Assembly (NCBI GenBank): GCA_036272595.1
Contig: DATAYM010000092.1
Span: 1 to 64,000, forward strand
Length of the DNA stretch: 64,000 nucleotides
From: Poindextera sp036272595
GTDB lineage: Bacteria > Pseudomonadota > Alphaproteobacteria > Caulobacterales > Caulobacteraceae
Reading direction: 5' to 3'
Shown here: positions 42,057 through 50,673 of the stretch, in pieces
How the letters are laid out: each line of letters begins with the position of its first letter
Position numbering within the stretch: position 1 is the first letter of the stretch
The notes under the pieces: generated by a model
What the model saw: only the letters and a program-made list of their open reading frames with translations
What the model was told of the DNA's origin: nothing
Database searches by the model: none
Made by a program: the position numbers and the translations under genes

Positions 42057-43687
42057 ATGGCGCAAATCGCAGTTGCGGGAGGACAGCCTCCGGCGGGTCT
42101 TCTCGACCGGGAGCGGACGATCGCGGGGCCGCGGTTCAACCGATGGCTCGCACCGCCCGCCGCCCTCGCCATCCACCTGTGCATCGGCATGGCCTACGGC
42201 TTCAGCGTCTTCTGGTTGCCCATGTCGAAGATCCTGCCCGGCGCGGGCGCCTGCCACGCCGGCTTCATCAATGAGCTGACCGCCACCGGCTGCAACTGGA
42301 CCGTCGCCGACGTCACCCACATCTTCGAGACCTTCATCGCCATGCTGGGCGTCTCGGCGGCGCTGTGGGGCGGATGGCTCGAGCGCGCCGGGCCGCGCAA
42401 GGCTGGCTTCATCGCAGCCCTGTGCTGGGGCGGCGGCCTGGTCATCGGCGGCTATGGCGTGATGATCCACCAGCTCTGGCTGGTCTTCCTGGGCTGCGGC
42501 CTCATCGGCGGCGTCGGCCAGGGGCTGGGCTACATCACCCCCGTCTCCACCCTGATCAAGTGGTTCCCTGACCGGCGCGGCATGGCCACCGGTTTCGCCA
42601 TCATGGGCTATGGCGGCGGCGCCATGGTCGGATCGCCCCTCGCGGTATGGCTGATGGCCAGGTTCGCCCCGAACGGCGCCCAGGGCGTGCCCTACACGCT
42701 GATGACCTTGGGCCTGGTGTATTTCGTGGTCATGGCGCTCGCGGCCTTCAGCTTCCGCATCGCGCCGTCGGGCTGGAAGCCGCTCGGCTGGACGCCGACG
42801 GACACCGGCAAGGCCATGACCACCAGCGGCCACGTGCATCTGGACAGGGCGTGGAAGACGCCGCAGTTCTGGCTGATCTGGGGCGTGCTCTGCGCCAACG
42901 TCACCGCCGGCATCGCGGTGATCGCCATGGCCAGCCCGATGTTCCAGGAGGTGTTCGGCGGTCGGCTGGTCGGGCTGGACGTGAAGGCGGTGCTGACGAC
43001 GGCGCAGAAGGCCTCGGTCGTGGCCGCGGCCGCCGGCCTGGTGGGCCTGGTCAGCCTGTTCAACAGCCTGGGGCGCATCTTCTGGGCCTCGCTGTCGGAC
43101 ATCCTCGGGCGCAAGACCACCTATTTCATCTTCTTCATCGGCGGCATCGTCCTCTACAGCCTGTTGCCGACCTGGGGACACATGGGCTTGCCCATCCTGT
43201 TCGTGGCCTCGGTCTGCCTGATCCTGACCATGTATGGCGGCGGATTCGCCACGCTGCCGGCCTATCTGGCCGACATCTTCGGCAGCCAGATGGTGGGCGC
43301 CATCCACGGCCGGGTGTTGACCGCCTGGTCGGTGGCGGGCGTGGTCGGCCCGGCCCTGATCGCCGGGCTGCGCCAGTTCCAGCTCGACCATGGCGTACCC
43401 AAGAGCCAGGTCTATGACGGCACCCTCTACACATGGCGGGGATCCTGTTCGTCGGCCTGATCTGCAACCTGCTGCTCCGCCCGGTGCACGATCGCCACCT
43501 GATGACCGAGGAGGAGCTCGCCCGCGAGCGCGCCGCCCAGCACGAGGCCGTGGTTTCGGCCGGCGCCGAAACGGCCGCGCGCGGCGCCTTCGGCGTCGCC
43601 GGCGTGATCGGCTGGCTGGCGGTGGGCGTCCCCTTCGCCATCGGCCTCTACATCGCCCTGCAGAAAGCGGCGGCCCTGTTCGTCTAG
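42057..43687 (+). pseudogene. OFA-family MFS carrier (oxalate/formate antiporter type) with a frameshift
   Basis: ATG 42057 (GGGAGGACGCC upstream) opens a 467 aa frame with MFS helices and OFA features: VSAALWGGWLERAGPRKAGF, GGVGQGLGYITPVSTLIKWFPDRRGMATGFAIMGYGGGAM and GRIFWASLSDILGRKTTYF. At about 43431 the frame ends in an unlike tail (WRGSCSSA). The +1-shifted frame from ATG 43433 gives LFVGLICNLLLRPVHDRHLMTEEELARE and a last membrane helix, the normal OFA C-terminus. One missing base around ACACATGG (expected ACC-ATG) explains this. The intact product would be about 543 aa. Either a sequencing or real single-base deletion; otherwise the carrier is truncated by one helix. Confidence 0.85.
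43433..43687 (+). CDS. C-terminal segment of the OFA carrier (separate frame)
   Basis: 84 aa frame carrying the final part of the transporter: one helix near 2-14 and another near 59-78, separated by a charged stretch. It starts at an ATG only 28 bases before the upstream stop. It could be made by reinitiation as a separate chain, but it is most simply the displaced C-terminus of the gene described at 42057. Confidence 0.5.
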   Translation: MAGILFVGLICNLLLRPVHDRHLMTEEELARERAAQHEAVVSAGAETAARGAFGVAGVIGWLAVGVPFAIGLYIALQKAAALFV

Positions 43688-43703
43688 GGTCGCGGCGCGC
43701 GCC

Positions 43704-44225
43704 CTATTCGGCTTCGGCCGCCTCTTCGGTGCAGCCGATATCGTCGAGGCTCCGCTGCAGCACGCGCGGGTGCAGGCGGCGGATGGGCAGGCTGGCGAAA
43801 CGCCGGATGCGATTGTTCAGCATCCGATAGGCTTCGACGAATGCCAGTGCGCGCTCGGCGTCCGATCCCTTGATGGCAAGCGGATCGGGAATGTCCCAGT
43901 CGGCGGTCATCGGCTGGCCCGGCCAGACCGGCCGCCCGTCGTCGGCGACGGGACGGAGGGCGAAGACGAAGTCGAGCCGCGGCGCGCTTGGCGCGGCGAA
44001 CTCGGCCCAAGACTTCGAGCGCAGGGCTCCGGTCGGATCGCCGACCCGCGCCAGCAGGCGGATGGCGTGGGGACTGACCAGGCCGCTCGGGCGCAGGCCG
44101 GCCGAGAAGGCGCGGAATTTCACATAGAGGGCGCGGTTGAGGATGGCCTCGGCCATGATCGAGCGCGCGGTATTTCCAGTCCCCAGGAACAGCACGTTCA
44201 GCGGCTGATGGAGGCTTGAAGTCAT
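43704..44225 (-). CDS. ArsC/low-molecular-weight-phosphatase-like protein lacking the catalytic cysteine
   Basis: 173 aa. The LMW-PTP/ArsC P-loop reads VLFLGTGNTARSIMAEAIL (residues 11-29): the C-x5-R-S nucleophile is Gly15 (codon GGG), with Arg21-Ser22 kept. The general-acid loop DWDIPDP (110-115) is kept. Cysteines expected in the TLCDNAAGE-C-PVWPG segment are absent (FALRPVADDGRPVWPG). The fold looks intact but neither phosphatase nor arsenate reductase chemistry is expected. It is the last gene of the ligD-ku-BRCT/TPR run, 4 bases after its neighbour. Confidence 0.85.
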   Translation of the reverse strand: MTSSLHQPLNVLFLGTGNTARSIMAEAILNRALYVKFRAFSAGLRPSGLVSPHAIRLLARVGDPTGALRSKSWAEFAAPSAPRLDFVFALRPVADDGRPVWPGQPMTADWDIPDPLAIKGSDAERALAFVEAYRMLNNRIRRFASLPIRRLHPRVLQRSLDDIGCTEEAAEAE

Positions 44226-44229
44226 GACG

Positions 44230-45300
44230 CTAGGCCGACAGCCGCGCCGTGCAATAGGTGATCGCCTTGCGCGCCTTGGCGGCCCAGTCGTCCGGCGGGT
44301 CCAGGGCGAGATAGCGTTCGTAGAGCGCCTTCGCCGCGCCCATCTGGCCGGCCTTCATCCGCAGTTGCGCCAGGTTGAACAGCGCGTCGGAATGCATGGG
44401 ATCGGCGTCCAGCACCCGGTTCAGCTCGGCCTGCGCGGCCTCCGGCTTGCCGGCGGCCTCCAGCGCCTGGGCCAGGTTGTAGCGGGCCTCGATGAAGCCG
44501 GCGTCGCGCGCCAGCGCCCGCTGATAGGCCAGGAGCGCCTGGTCGGCGGCGCCCTGGGCAAGGCGGATGTTGGCGTAGTTGTAGGGCGCGATCGCATCGG
44601 CGCGGTCCGCCCGTCCGGCCATGTCGTAAAGCCGCGCCGCCTCGTCGAGTTCGCCGTCGGCCTCGGCCAGCGCCGCGGCTTCGAACAGGTCGTCGACGCT
44701 GGCGTGGCCTTCGTCGAGCGGCAGCCAGCCCTGGCCCTCCAGGGTGGTAAGTCCGTCCTGCCATTGCAGCGCCGCCTCGCCGGCCGGCGTCATGACGATC
44801 TTGCGCCGGCCCAGCGGCGAGAGGTCGCGCGCCCGGGCCAGGATGCGCACCACCTCGGCGCGCGAGCGGGCGTGCTCAAGCAGCTCCGCAGCGGCGCGGA
44901 TCGTCGCGGAGTCGCCGAAACGGCAGTTCTCTGCGGCGACCACGATGAGATCGAAGGCCGCCAGCAGGTCGGCGTCGTCGCGCGTCAGCCCGGTCTGGGC
45001 GAGCGCGGTCGACAGCGGCAGCGTCGCCGCGATCGGCTCGTCATCGCCGGCCAGGGCGGCCGCGAAGGCGCGTTCGCCCTGGACCGGAACACGGCGTTCG
45101 CGCGCCGCGCGCAGGCGGGCGGGGAGGGCGCCGCTGTCGATCAGGGCCGTCGCCAGCCCACCGACCACCAAAAGATCGCTGCGGCGGGTCAGGTCCCGCG
45201 CCACCGAACCGCCGGCGCGAACGATGTCGCGCTGTAGCCGATCGCGCATGCCGGCGGAAAACCGGCCGTAGAGCGCCACCGCACGGTTGGCGAGGTCCAT
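44230..45300 (-). CDS. BRCT-like plus TPR protein in the NHEJ operon
   Basis: 356 aa. Residues 6-85 look like a BRCT domain: AVALYGRFSAGMRDRLQRDIV, RAGGSVARDL with the conserved GG, RRSDLLVVGG, and a later RVPVQGERAFAAAL. Residues 95-150 contain an FDLIVVAAE block like a MerR-type helical region. Residues 205-350 are TPRs (AAALAEADGELDEAARLYDMAG; APYNYANIRLAQGAADQALLAYQRAL; ARYNLAQALEAAGKPEAAQAELNRVL; ALFNLAQLRMKAGQMGAAKALYERYL). BRCTs bind phosphoproteins or DNA ends in repair factors. It starts 4 bases after ku and its stop is 4 bases before the phosphatase-like gene. Not a standard bacterial NHEJ component. Confidence 0.75.
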   Translation of the reverse strand: MDLANRAVALYGRFSAGMRDRLQRDIVRAGGSVARDLTRRSDLLVVGGLATALIDSGALPARLRAARERRVPVQGERAFAAALAGDDEPIAATLPLSTALAQTGLTRDDADLLAAFDLIVVAAENCRFGDSATIRAAAELLEHARSRAEVVRILARARDLSPLGRRKIVMTPAGEAALQWQDGLTTLEGQGWLPLDEGHASVDDLFEAAALAEADGELDEAARLYDMAGRADRADAIAPYNYANIRLAQGAADQALLAYQRALARDAGFIEARYNLAQALEAAGKPEAAQAELNRVLDADPMHSDALFNLAQLRMKAGQMGAAKALYERYLALDPPDDWAAKARKAITYCTARLSA

Positions 45301-45304
45301 GGCG

Positions 45305-46195
45305 TCAGGCGGCGCTGGACTTCTTCTTTTTCGGGGGCGGCGCGACGGCCGCGGGCGCGGCCTTCTTCGCCGGCGCCTTGGCGGCCGCGGCGGCCTTGCC
45401 GAGGCTGGGCGCGGCCGGCCGCCGCTCCTCCTCGATGCTGCGCCTGAGGGCGTCCATCAGGTTCACCACGTTGCCGCGTTCCGGCGCCTTGGTGATGACC
45501 GGCTGGCCGCCGGAGATCTTCGACTTCACCAGCGCCAGCAAAGCTTCCTCATAGCGGTCCTCGAAGGCTTCCGGCGCGAAGCTCATCTCCTTCTGGGCGA
45601 TGATCTGGGCGGCCATGGCCAGCATGTCGTCGGAATATTTCGCGTTCAGCTTCTCCAGCGCGGTGGAGGGTTCGCGCACCTCCTTGGCCGAGCGCAGGGT
45701 CATCAGCCGAAAACCGTCGACGATCGGCTGGATGGCCACCAGCCGTTCGCGGCCGGAAAGCACGATGCGCGCGATCGCCATCTTGCCCGCGCTGCGCATG
45801 GCTTCGAGAATGACGCTGAAGGTCTCTTCGGCGATCGGGCCGTCGGGCGCCAGGTAGTAGGTGGAGTCCAGATAGATGGTGTCGATCTGGCCAGCGTCGA
45901 CGAAGCCGTCGATGTCGACGGTCTTGCTGGACTCGATCTCGATTTCCTCAAGCTCGTCGGCGGTGACGACGACGTACTTGTCCTTCTCGAACTGATAGCC
46001 CTTCACAAGATCGGCGCGGTCGATCTCGCCAAGCTCGGGATCGTGATACTTCTGCTGCACGCGGTTCAGCGTGTCCTTGTGCAGCAGATTGAACGAAATC
46101 TTGCCGGCGGTGGCAGAGGTCGCCGGATAGAGCTTCACCGGACAGGACACCAGCGACAGCTTCAGATAACCCTTCCAACTCGCGCGTCCGGCCAT
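45305..46195 (-). CDS. ku: Ku DNA-end-binding protein
   Basis: 296 aa from ATG 46195, with AAGGGG eight bases upstream; the GTG at 46204 is too near that site. Bacterial Ku binds double-strand ends and recruits LigD. Core: WKGYLKLSLVSCPVKLYPA at the N-terminus, FNLLHKDTLNRVQQKY, VDIDGFVDAGQIDTIYLDSTYYLAP, SGRERLVAIQPIVDG, and EALLALVKSKISGGQP. The C-terminal tail from about 250 is Lys/Ala/Pro rich (KAPAKKAAPAAVAPPPKKKK), as in Ku proteins with extended DNA-contacting tails. Confidence 0.95.
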   Translation of the reverse strand: MAGRASWKGYLKLSLVSCPVKLYPATSATAGKISFNLLHKDTLNRVQQKYHDPELGEIDRADLVKGYQFEKDKYVVVTADELEEIEIESSKTVDIDGFVDAGQIDTIYLDSTYYLAPDGPIAEETFSVILEAMRSAGKMAIARIVLSGRERLVAIQPIVDGFRLMTLRSAKEVREPSTALEKLNAKYSDDMLAMAAQIIAQKEMSFAPEAFEDRYEEALLALVKSKISGGQPVITKAPERGNVVNLMDALRRSIEEERRPAAPSLGKAAAAAKAPAKKAAPAAVAPPPKKKKSSAA

Positions 46196-46207
46196 CGCCG
46201 ACACCCC

Positions 46208-48652
46208 TTATGTTTTCATCCCGACGTCACGACGCATCTTTGGCGTGATCTTGACGGAACTTGATATTAGCTCATCCCACGGGTCGGCGGCCAGCGATTC
46301 AAGCCGCCTCATCAGGTTAAGACGATTGAACACGTTACCACCCGACAGCTTTCGAAGTTCTTCCCAGGCGATCGGCGTCGCCGCCGGAAAGCCGGGCCGG
46401 GCGCGCAGCGAGTAGGAGGCGACGGCGCTGGCGCCGCGGCCGTTGCGCAGATAGTCGAGATATATCCGTCCCTTACGCCGCTCCTTCGACGAGACCGCGG
46501 TGAAGATGTTTGGCGCGTCGGCGGCCATGGCGCGCGACAGCGCCTCGGCGAAACCCTTGACCACCGGCCACGAATGGCCGCCGTCCAGGGCCATGACCAG
46601 GTGCACGCCCTTGCCGCCGGTGGTGCGCAGGAAGGGGACGAACCCCATCGCCTCCAGCCGGCCCCGCAACATCTCGGCGCCGTCGCAGACCTGGGCCCAG
46701 GAAAGGCTTTCGTCCGGGTCGAGGTCCATCACCAGCCGGTCCGGATGTTCAGCATCGTCCACATGGCAGCCCCAGAGGTGGAACTCGATGGCGCCGAACT
46801 GGGTCAGGCCCAGGTAGCCCTTGGCCTCGGTGATGCTGATGAAGGCGGCGCGTCCCTCCTCGTCGGCGAGATCGACGGTGGCGACCCCGGCCGGCAGGCC
46901 GGCGAAGGCGTGGCGCTGATAGAAGAGGTCATTGGCCGCGCCGCTCGGGCAGCGCAGCACGGTCACCGGCCGGCGCAGCAGCTCCGGCAGCATCCAGTCG
47001 CCGACCTTGGCGTAGTAGAGCGCCAGATCCAGCTTGGTGACGCCGCTGCCGGGGAAGATCTCCCGCTCCGGATTGGTCAGATGGATCGCGGCCAGGTCGC
47101 GGTCGGCGACCAGCTTAGGCTTGACCACCGCCTTGGCGGTCGCGGCGGCCTTGCGCCGCGCATAGCCCAGCAGCACCGGCGCGCGCAGCGAATTTTGCAA
47201 CGACCGGCTGCGATAGCCGATCTCCACGCCCCAAACCGGGTCGACCCAGCGGACCCCGGGCGTGCGCGGCGTCGCAACCGCCGGCGTCTCGCGCAGGCTG
47301 CCCGCCAGGGCCGCATAGAGTTCGCGCGCCTTGGCGTCGCTGATCCCTGATCCGACCCGGCAGGTATAGACCAGCTCGCCGTCGCGCTCCTCGGCCAGGA
47401 GCAGCGAGGAGGCGCTGCGCGGCATGTTGGAGAGGAAGCCGACGATCACGAAGTCGCCGATCTCGACCCGCTTGACCTTCACCCAGTCGGCCGAGCGGGC
47501 CTGGACATAGCGGGAATGGGCGCGCTTGGAGACGATGCCTTCCAGCCCCATCCGGCTCGCCTGGGCGAACAGGGTCTGGCCGTCGCCCTCCACATGCTCG
47601 CTGAACTGGATCGGCGAACGCTGGTCGATCAGCGGATCGATCAGACCCTGCAGCGCCTGGCGGCGATCGACCAGCCTGGCGGCGGACAGATCGTGGCCGT
47701 CCAAATAGGGCAGGTCGAAGGCGAAATAGGTGAAGGCGTGGGTCTGCCGGTCGGCGAGGGCGCGTTCCAGAAGGTCGATCGAGGTGATGCCGCGCGCGTC
47801 CTGCACCACCACCTCGCCGTCCAGGATCGCGGTCTTGCAGGCCAGCTTCTCGAAGGCCCTGGCCAGGACGCCGTAGCGGGCGGTCCAGTCGTGGCCGTTG
47901 CGGGTGACCAGCCGCGCCTTGCCCTCCTCAAGGAAGACCAGGGTGCGATAGCCGTCATACTTGATCTCGTGCACCCAGCCGTCGCCCTTGACCGGCATGT
48001 CGGCGGTCGCCGCCAGCTGCGGGCGCCAGCGCAGGGGCATCGCGGCGGCGACCGCGCCGGCGATCTTGGCGGCCGGCTTGCGGCGCACCGGCTTGCGCGG
48101 CGGCGGGGCTTCATCGACCGGCCGGCCGGTCAGCACGCTGTCGGGCCGTTCGACCAGCACATCGAACTCGGCCAGCGGCCGCGCGGCGATGTCGCGCTCT
48201 TTGATCAGCAGCCAGTTGGTCGGATCGTCCGGCAGGCGCTTGAGCATCCAGCCGCCGCCGAGCTTTTCGCCGGCCAGGCGGAACTTGATCTCGCCGGCCG
48301 CCAGCGCCGCTTCGGGTTCGGCCAGGGTGACCCAGGCGCCCCGATCCCAGACGATCACGGTTCCGGCGCCGTAGTTGCCGCTGGGAATACGGCCCTCGAA
48401 GGAGGCGTAGTCCAGCGGGTGGTCCTCCACCAGCTTGGCGAACCGCCGCACCTTGGGGTCCAGGCAGGGGCCTTCCGGCACGGCCCAGCTCTTCAAGGCG
48501 TCGCCCATCTGCAGGCGCAGGTCGTAGTGCAGCTGCTTGGCATGGTGCTTCTGCACCACGAAGATCAGCTCGCCGCCGTCCGACACGCCGCCGCGCGGTT
48601 CCGGCGTCTCGGTAAAGCGGCGCTTGGCGCGATAGGCGTCGATGTCGGCCAT
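46208..48652 (-). CDS. ligD: ATP-dependent DNA ligase D (PE-LIG-POL)
   Basis: 814 aa from ATG 48652. Phosphoesterase domain 1-175 with HHAKQLHYDLRL at about 36-47; ligase domain 205-500 with adenylation motif HEIKYDGYR (Lys231), SKRAHSRY and DWVKVKR; polymerase/primase domain 520-814 with HLWGCHVDDAEHPDRLVMDLDPDE (metal Asps near 643-645) and TGGKGVHLVM. Seals and fills double-strand breaks with Ku. Domain order PE-LIG-POL. First gene of a four-gene minus-strand operon; Ku follows 12 bases later. Confidence 0.95.
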   Translation of the reverse strand: MADIDAYRAKRRFTETPEPRGGVSDGGELIFVVQKHHAKQLHYDLRLQMGDALKSWAVPEGPCLDPKVRRFAKLVEDHPLDYASFEGRIPSGNYGAGTVIVWDRGAWVTLAEPEAALAAGEIKFRLAGEKLGGGWMLKRLPDDPTNWLLIKERDIAARPLAEFDVLVERPDSVLTGRPVDEAPPPRKPVRRKPAAKIAGAVAAAMPLRWRPQLAATADMPVKGDGWVHEIKYDGYRTLVFLEEGKARLVTRNGHDWTARYGVLARAFEKLACKTAILDGEVVVQDARGITSIDLLERALADRQTHAFTYFAFDLPYLDGHDLSAARLVDRRQALQGLIDPLIDQRSPIQFSEHVEGDGQTLFAQASRMGLEGIVSKRAHSRYVQARSADWVKVKRVEIGDFVIVGFLSNMPRSASSLLLAEERDGELVYTCRVGSGISDAKARELYAALAGSLRETPAVATPRTPGVRWVDPVWGVEIGYRSRSLQNSLRAPVLLGYARRKAAATAKAVVKPKLVADRDLAAIHLTNPEREIFPGSGVTKLDLALYYAKVGDWMLPELLRRPVTVLRCPSGAANDLFYQRHAFAGLPAGVATVDLADEEGRAAFISITEAKGYLGLTQFGAIEFHLWGCHVDDAEHPDRLVMDLDPDESLSWAQVCDGAEMLRGRLEAMGFVPFLRTTGGKGVHLVMALDGGHSWPVVKGFAEALSRAMAADAPNIFTAVSSKERRKGRIYLDYLRNGRGASAVASYSLRARPGFPAATPIAWEELRKLSGGNVFNRLNLMRRLESLAADPWDELISSSVKITPKMRRDVGMKT

Positions 48653-48743
48653 GGCTGGTTGGTGACCCGAAGGAGAGCGCGGCCAAGCATGCCGGCGCCG
48701 CGCCCTGTCGTCCATCGTGCAGCCAGGCGCTATGCTCCGGGGC

Positions 48744-49412
48744 ATGGACGCCGAACCCATCTCGATACCGATCGAAGACGCCGAGCCGGTGTCCGGCCTC
48801 TGGCTACGACCGCCCGCCGCCAGCGCCCTGCTGGTGCTGGCCCACGGCGCCGGCGCCGGCATGACCCACCGGTCGATGACGGCCATCGCCGACGGGCTCG
48901 CCGCGCGCGGCGTCGCCACCCTGCGCTACCAGTTCCCCTACATGGAGCGGGGCGGCAAACGGGTCGACCCGCCGGCTATCGCCCATGCCGCGGTGCGGGC
49001 GGCCGTCGCCGAGGCCGGGCGAAGGGCGCCCGACCTGCCGCTATTCGCCGGCGGCCGCTCGTTCGGCGGTCGCATGACTTCACAGGCCCAGGCCCTGGCG
49101 CCGCTCGCCGGCGTGCGCGGCCTGATCTTCTTCGCCTTCCCACTGCATCCGGCGGGGAAGCCCTCCGTCGACCGCGCCGCGCACCTGACGGCGATCGCCA
49201 TCCCGTTGCTGTTCCTGCAAGGAACCAACGACGCCCTGGCCGACCTGAATCGGCTGCGCCAGACGCTCGCCACGCTCGGCGACCGCGCCACCCTGACCCT
49301 GATCGAAGACGCCGACCACAGCTTCCATGTCCCGGCCAGGACTGGCCGCAAGGATGCCGAAGTGCTGGCGACCGTCCTGGATGAGGTGGTCGAATGGATG
49401 GCCAAGATCTAA
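48744..49412 (+). CDS. KANL3/Tex30-type alpha/beta hydrolase
   Basis: 222 aa from ATG 48744; upstream in-frame starts exist at 48717 and 48732. Alpha/beta hydrolase core: LLVLAHGAGAGMTHRSM near 31-47, LRYQFPYMERGGKRVDPP, nucleophile-elbow-like FAGGRSFGGRMTS with Ser near 106, IPLLFLQGTNDALADL near 160-175 and the His in DADHSFHVP near 197-205. This GGRSFGG form is typical of the small Tex30/KANL3 group whose substrates are unknown. Divergent from ligD with 91 bases between. Confidence 0.85.
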   Translation: MDAEPISIPIEDAEPVSGLWLRPPAASALLVLAHGAGAGMTHRSMTAIADGLAARGVATLRYQFPYMERGGKRVDPPAIAHAAVRAAVAEAGRRAPDLPLFAGGRSFGGRMTSQAQALAPLAGVRGLIFFAFPLHPAGKPSVDRAAHLTAIAIPLLFLQGTNDALADLNRLRQTLATLGDRATLTLIEDADHSFHVPARTGRKDAEVLATVLDEVVEWMAKI

Positions 49413-49494
49413 GATGTGACGGATGATATGCAGCCCGTTTGTTGGCCACTGTAGGATTTTAACCAAAAGCCGAATTTTTAAGGGAGACGCAAAA

Positions 49495-50655
49495 ATGACC
49501 TACGCTCTGGGACGCGCGATCAACGACGCAGACAGCCACGTCATGGAGACCCGCGAGTGGCTGGACCCGTTCATGGACGAGCATCTGAAGTCGAAGCTGC
49601 GGCCGCTTTACGGCCGTGAACCCGGCCGCATCGACAAGTTGCTCGATCAAGCCAAGGCCAGGCGGGGCGACGCCGAGGCCGACGCGAAAGCCTTCGAAAA
49701 CCCGATCGCCGGTCCAAAGGGATGGAGCGCGGCCGGGGCGTTCGACACGGCCGAGCGCACCCGCGTGCTCGATCTGTTCGGCTTCTCCAGCCAGCTGGTC
49801 TTCGGCACCTCGTCGCTGGCGCCGGCGCTGGCCGCCAAGGACGAGGGCGTGAAATATGCCGGGGTGCGGGCGCACAACGAGGCGATGGCCGCGTTTTGCC
49901 GACCGGACGCGCGGCTGTGCGGCGTTGCGTATGCGCCGCTGGACAATCCGGTCCGCGCCCTCGACGAGGTGAATGCGGCGCTCGAGGCCGGCAACAAGGC
50001 GATCATGGTCTCCGCGGCGGCGGCCGGGGAGCGTTCACCCGGCCATCCCGACCTCGACCCGGTCTGGGCGCGGCTCGAGGAGACCGACACGCCCTTCATG
50101 CTGCACATCGGTCCCGGCACCAAGACCCAGCCGCCTCCGTTCCGCAACAACGGCCGCGAGCGCGCCCCGGACCTGCATGGCGGCGGCGAGAATCTGCGGT
50201 TCGCTGACTACATCATGTTGTCGTTCGCGCCTCAGGTCTGGCTGACCGCGATGGTCTACGATGGGGTCTTCGAGCGCTTTCCGGGCTTGCGCGGCGGCAT
50301 CATCGAGTCGGGGGCGGGCTGGGCGCCCGAGTTCCTCCGCGAGTTGGATCTCGGCTACAAGAGCTTCGGGCGCACCGACCCCTACCTCCAGGCGATGCCG
50401 ATGAAGCCGTCGGAATACATCCGCCGGGCGGTGAAGTTTACGCCGTTCCCCGGTGAAGACGCCGGCCGGATGATCAAGGACGGCGGCGCGGACCTCTTCA
50501 TGTTCTCCAGCGACTACCCCCACCCTGAGGGCACGAACGATCCGCTGGGCCGGTTCGAGCGCACGATGACCGACATCGACGAGGACGCGAAGGACCGCTT
50601 CTATCGGCGGAACTACGAGGAAATGATGGGCGAGAAGGTCCTGGCGGCCGCCTGA
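49495..50655 (+). CDS. Amidohydrolase-related protein (ACMSD/2,3-DHB decarboxylase-like TIM barrel)
   Basis: 386 aa from ATG 49495, preceded by AAGGGAG at good spacing. Metal-dependent TIM-barrel hydrolase family (amidohydrolase 2): N-terminal DADSHVMETREWLDPFM with the first HxE-like ligands, RLCGVAYAPLDNPVRALDEV, FMLHIGPGTK near 200 with His, ERFPGLRGGIIESGAGWAPEFLRELD near 262-287 and MFSSDYPHPEGTNDPLG near 337-353 with the metal Asp. Members include decarboxylases and hydrolases of aromatic ring products. Substrate not deducible. The upstream ~80 bases are AT-rich. Confidence 0.85.
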   Translation: MTYALGRAINDADSHVMETREWLDPFMDEHLKSKLRPLYGREPGRIDKLLDQAKARRGDAEADAKAFENPIAGPKGWSAAGAFDTAERTRVLDLFGFSSQLVFGTSSLAPALAAKDEGVKYAGVRAHNEAMAAFCRPDARLCGVAYAPLDNPVRALDEVNAALEAGNKAIMVSAAAAGERSPGHPDLDPVWARLEETDTPFMLHIGPGTKTQPPPFRNNGRERAPDLHGGGENLRFADYIMLSFAPQVWLTAMVYDGVFERFPGLRGGIIESGAGWAPEFLRELDLGYKSFGRTDPYLQAMPMKPSEYIRRAVKFTPFPGEDAGRMIKDGGADLFMFSSDYPHPEGTNDPLGRFERTMTDIDEDAKDRFYRRNYEEMMGEKVLAAA

Positions 50656-50673
50656 AGCGGGGCCGCCAGGCGC

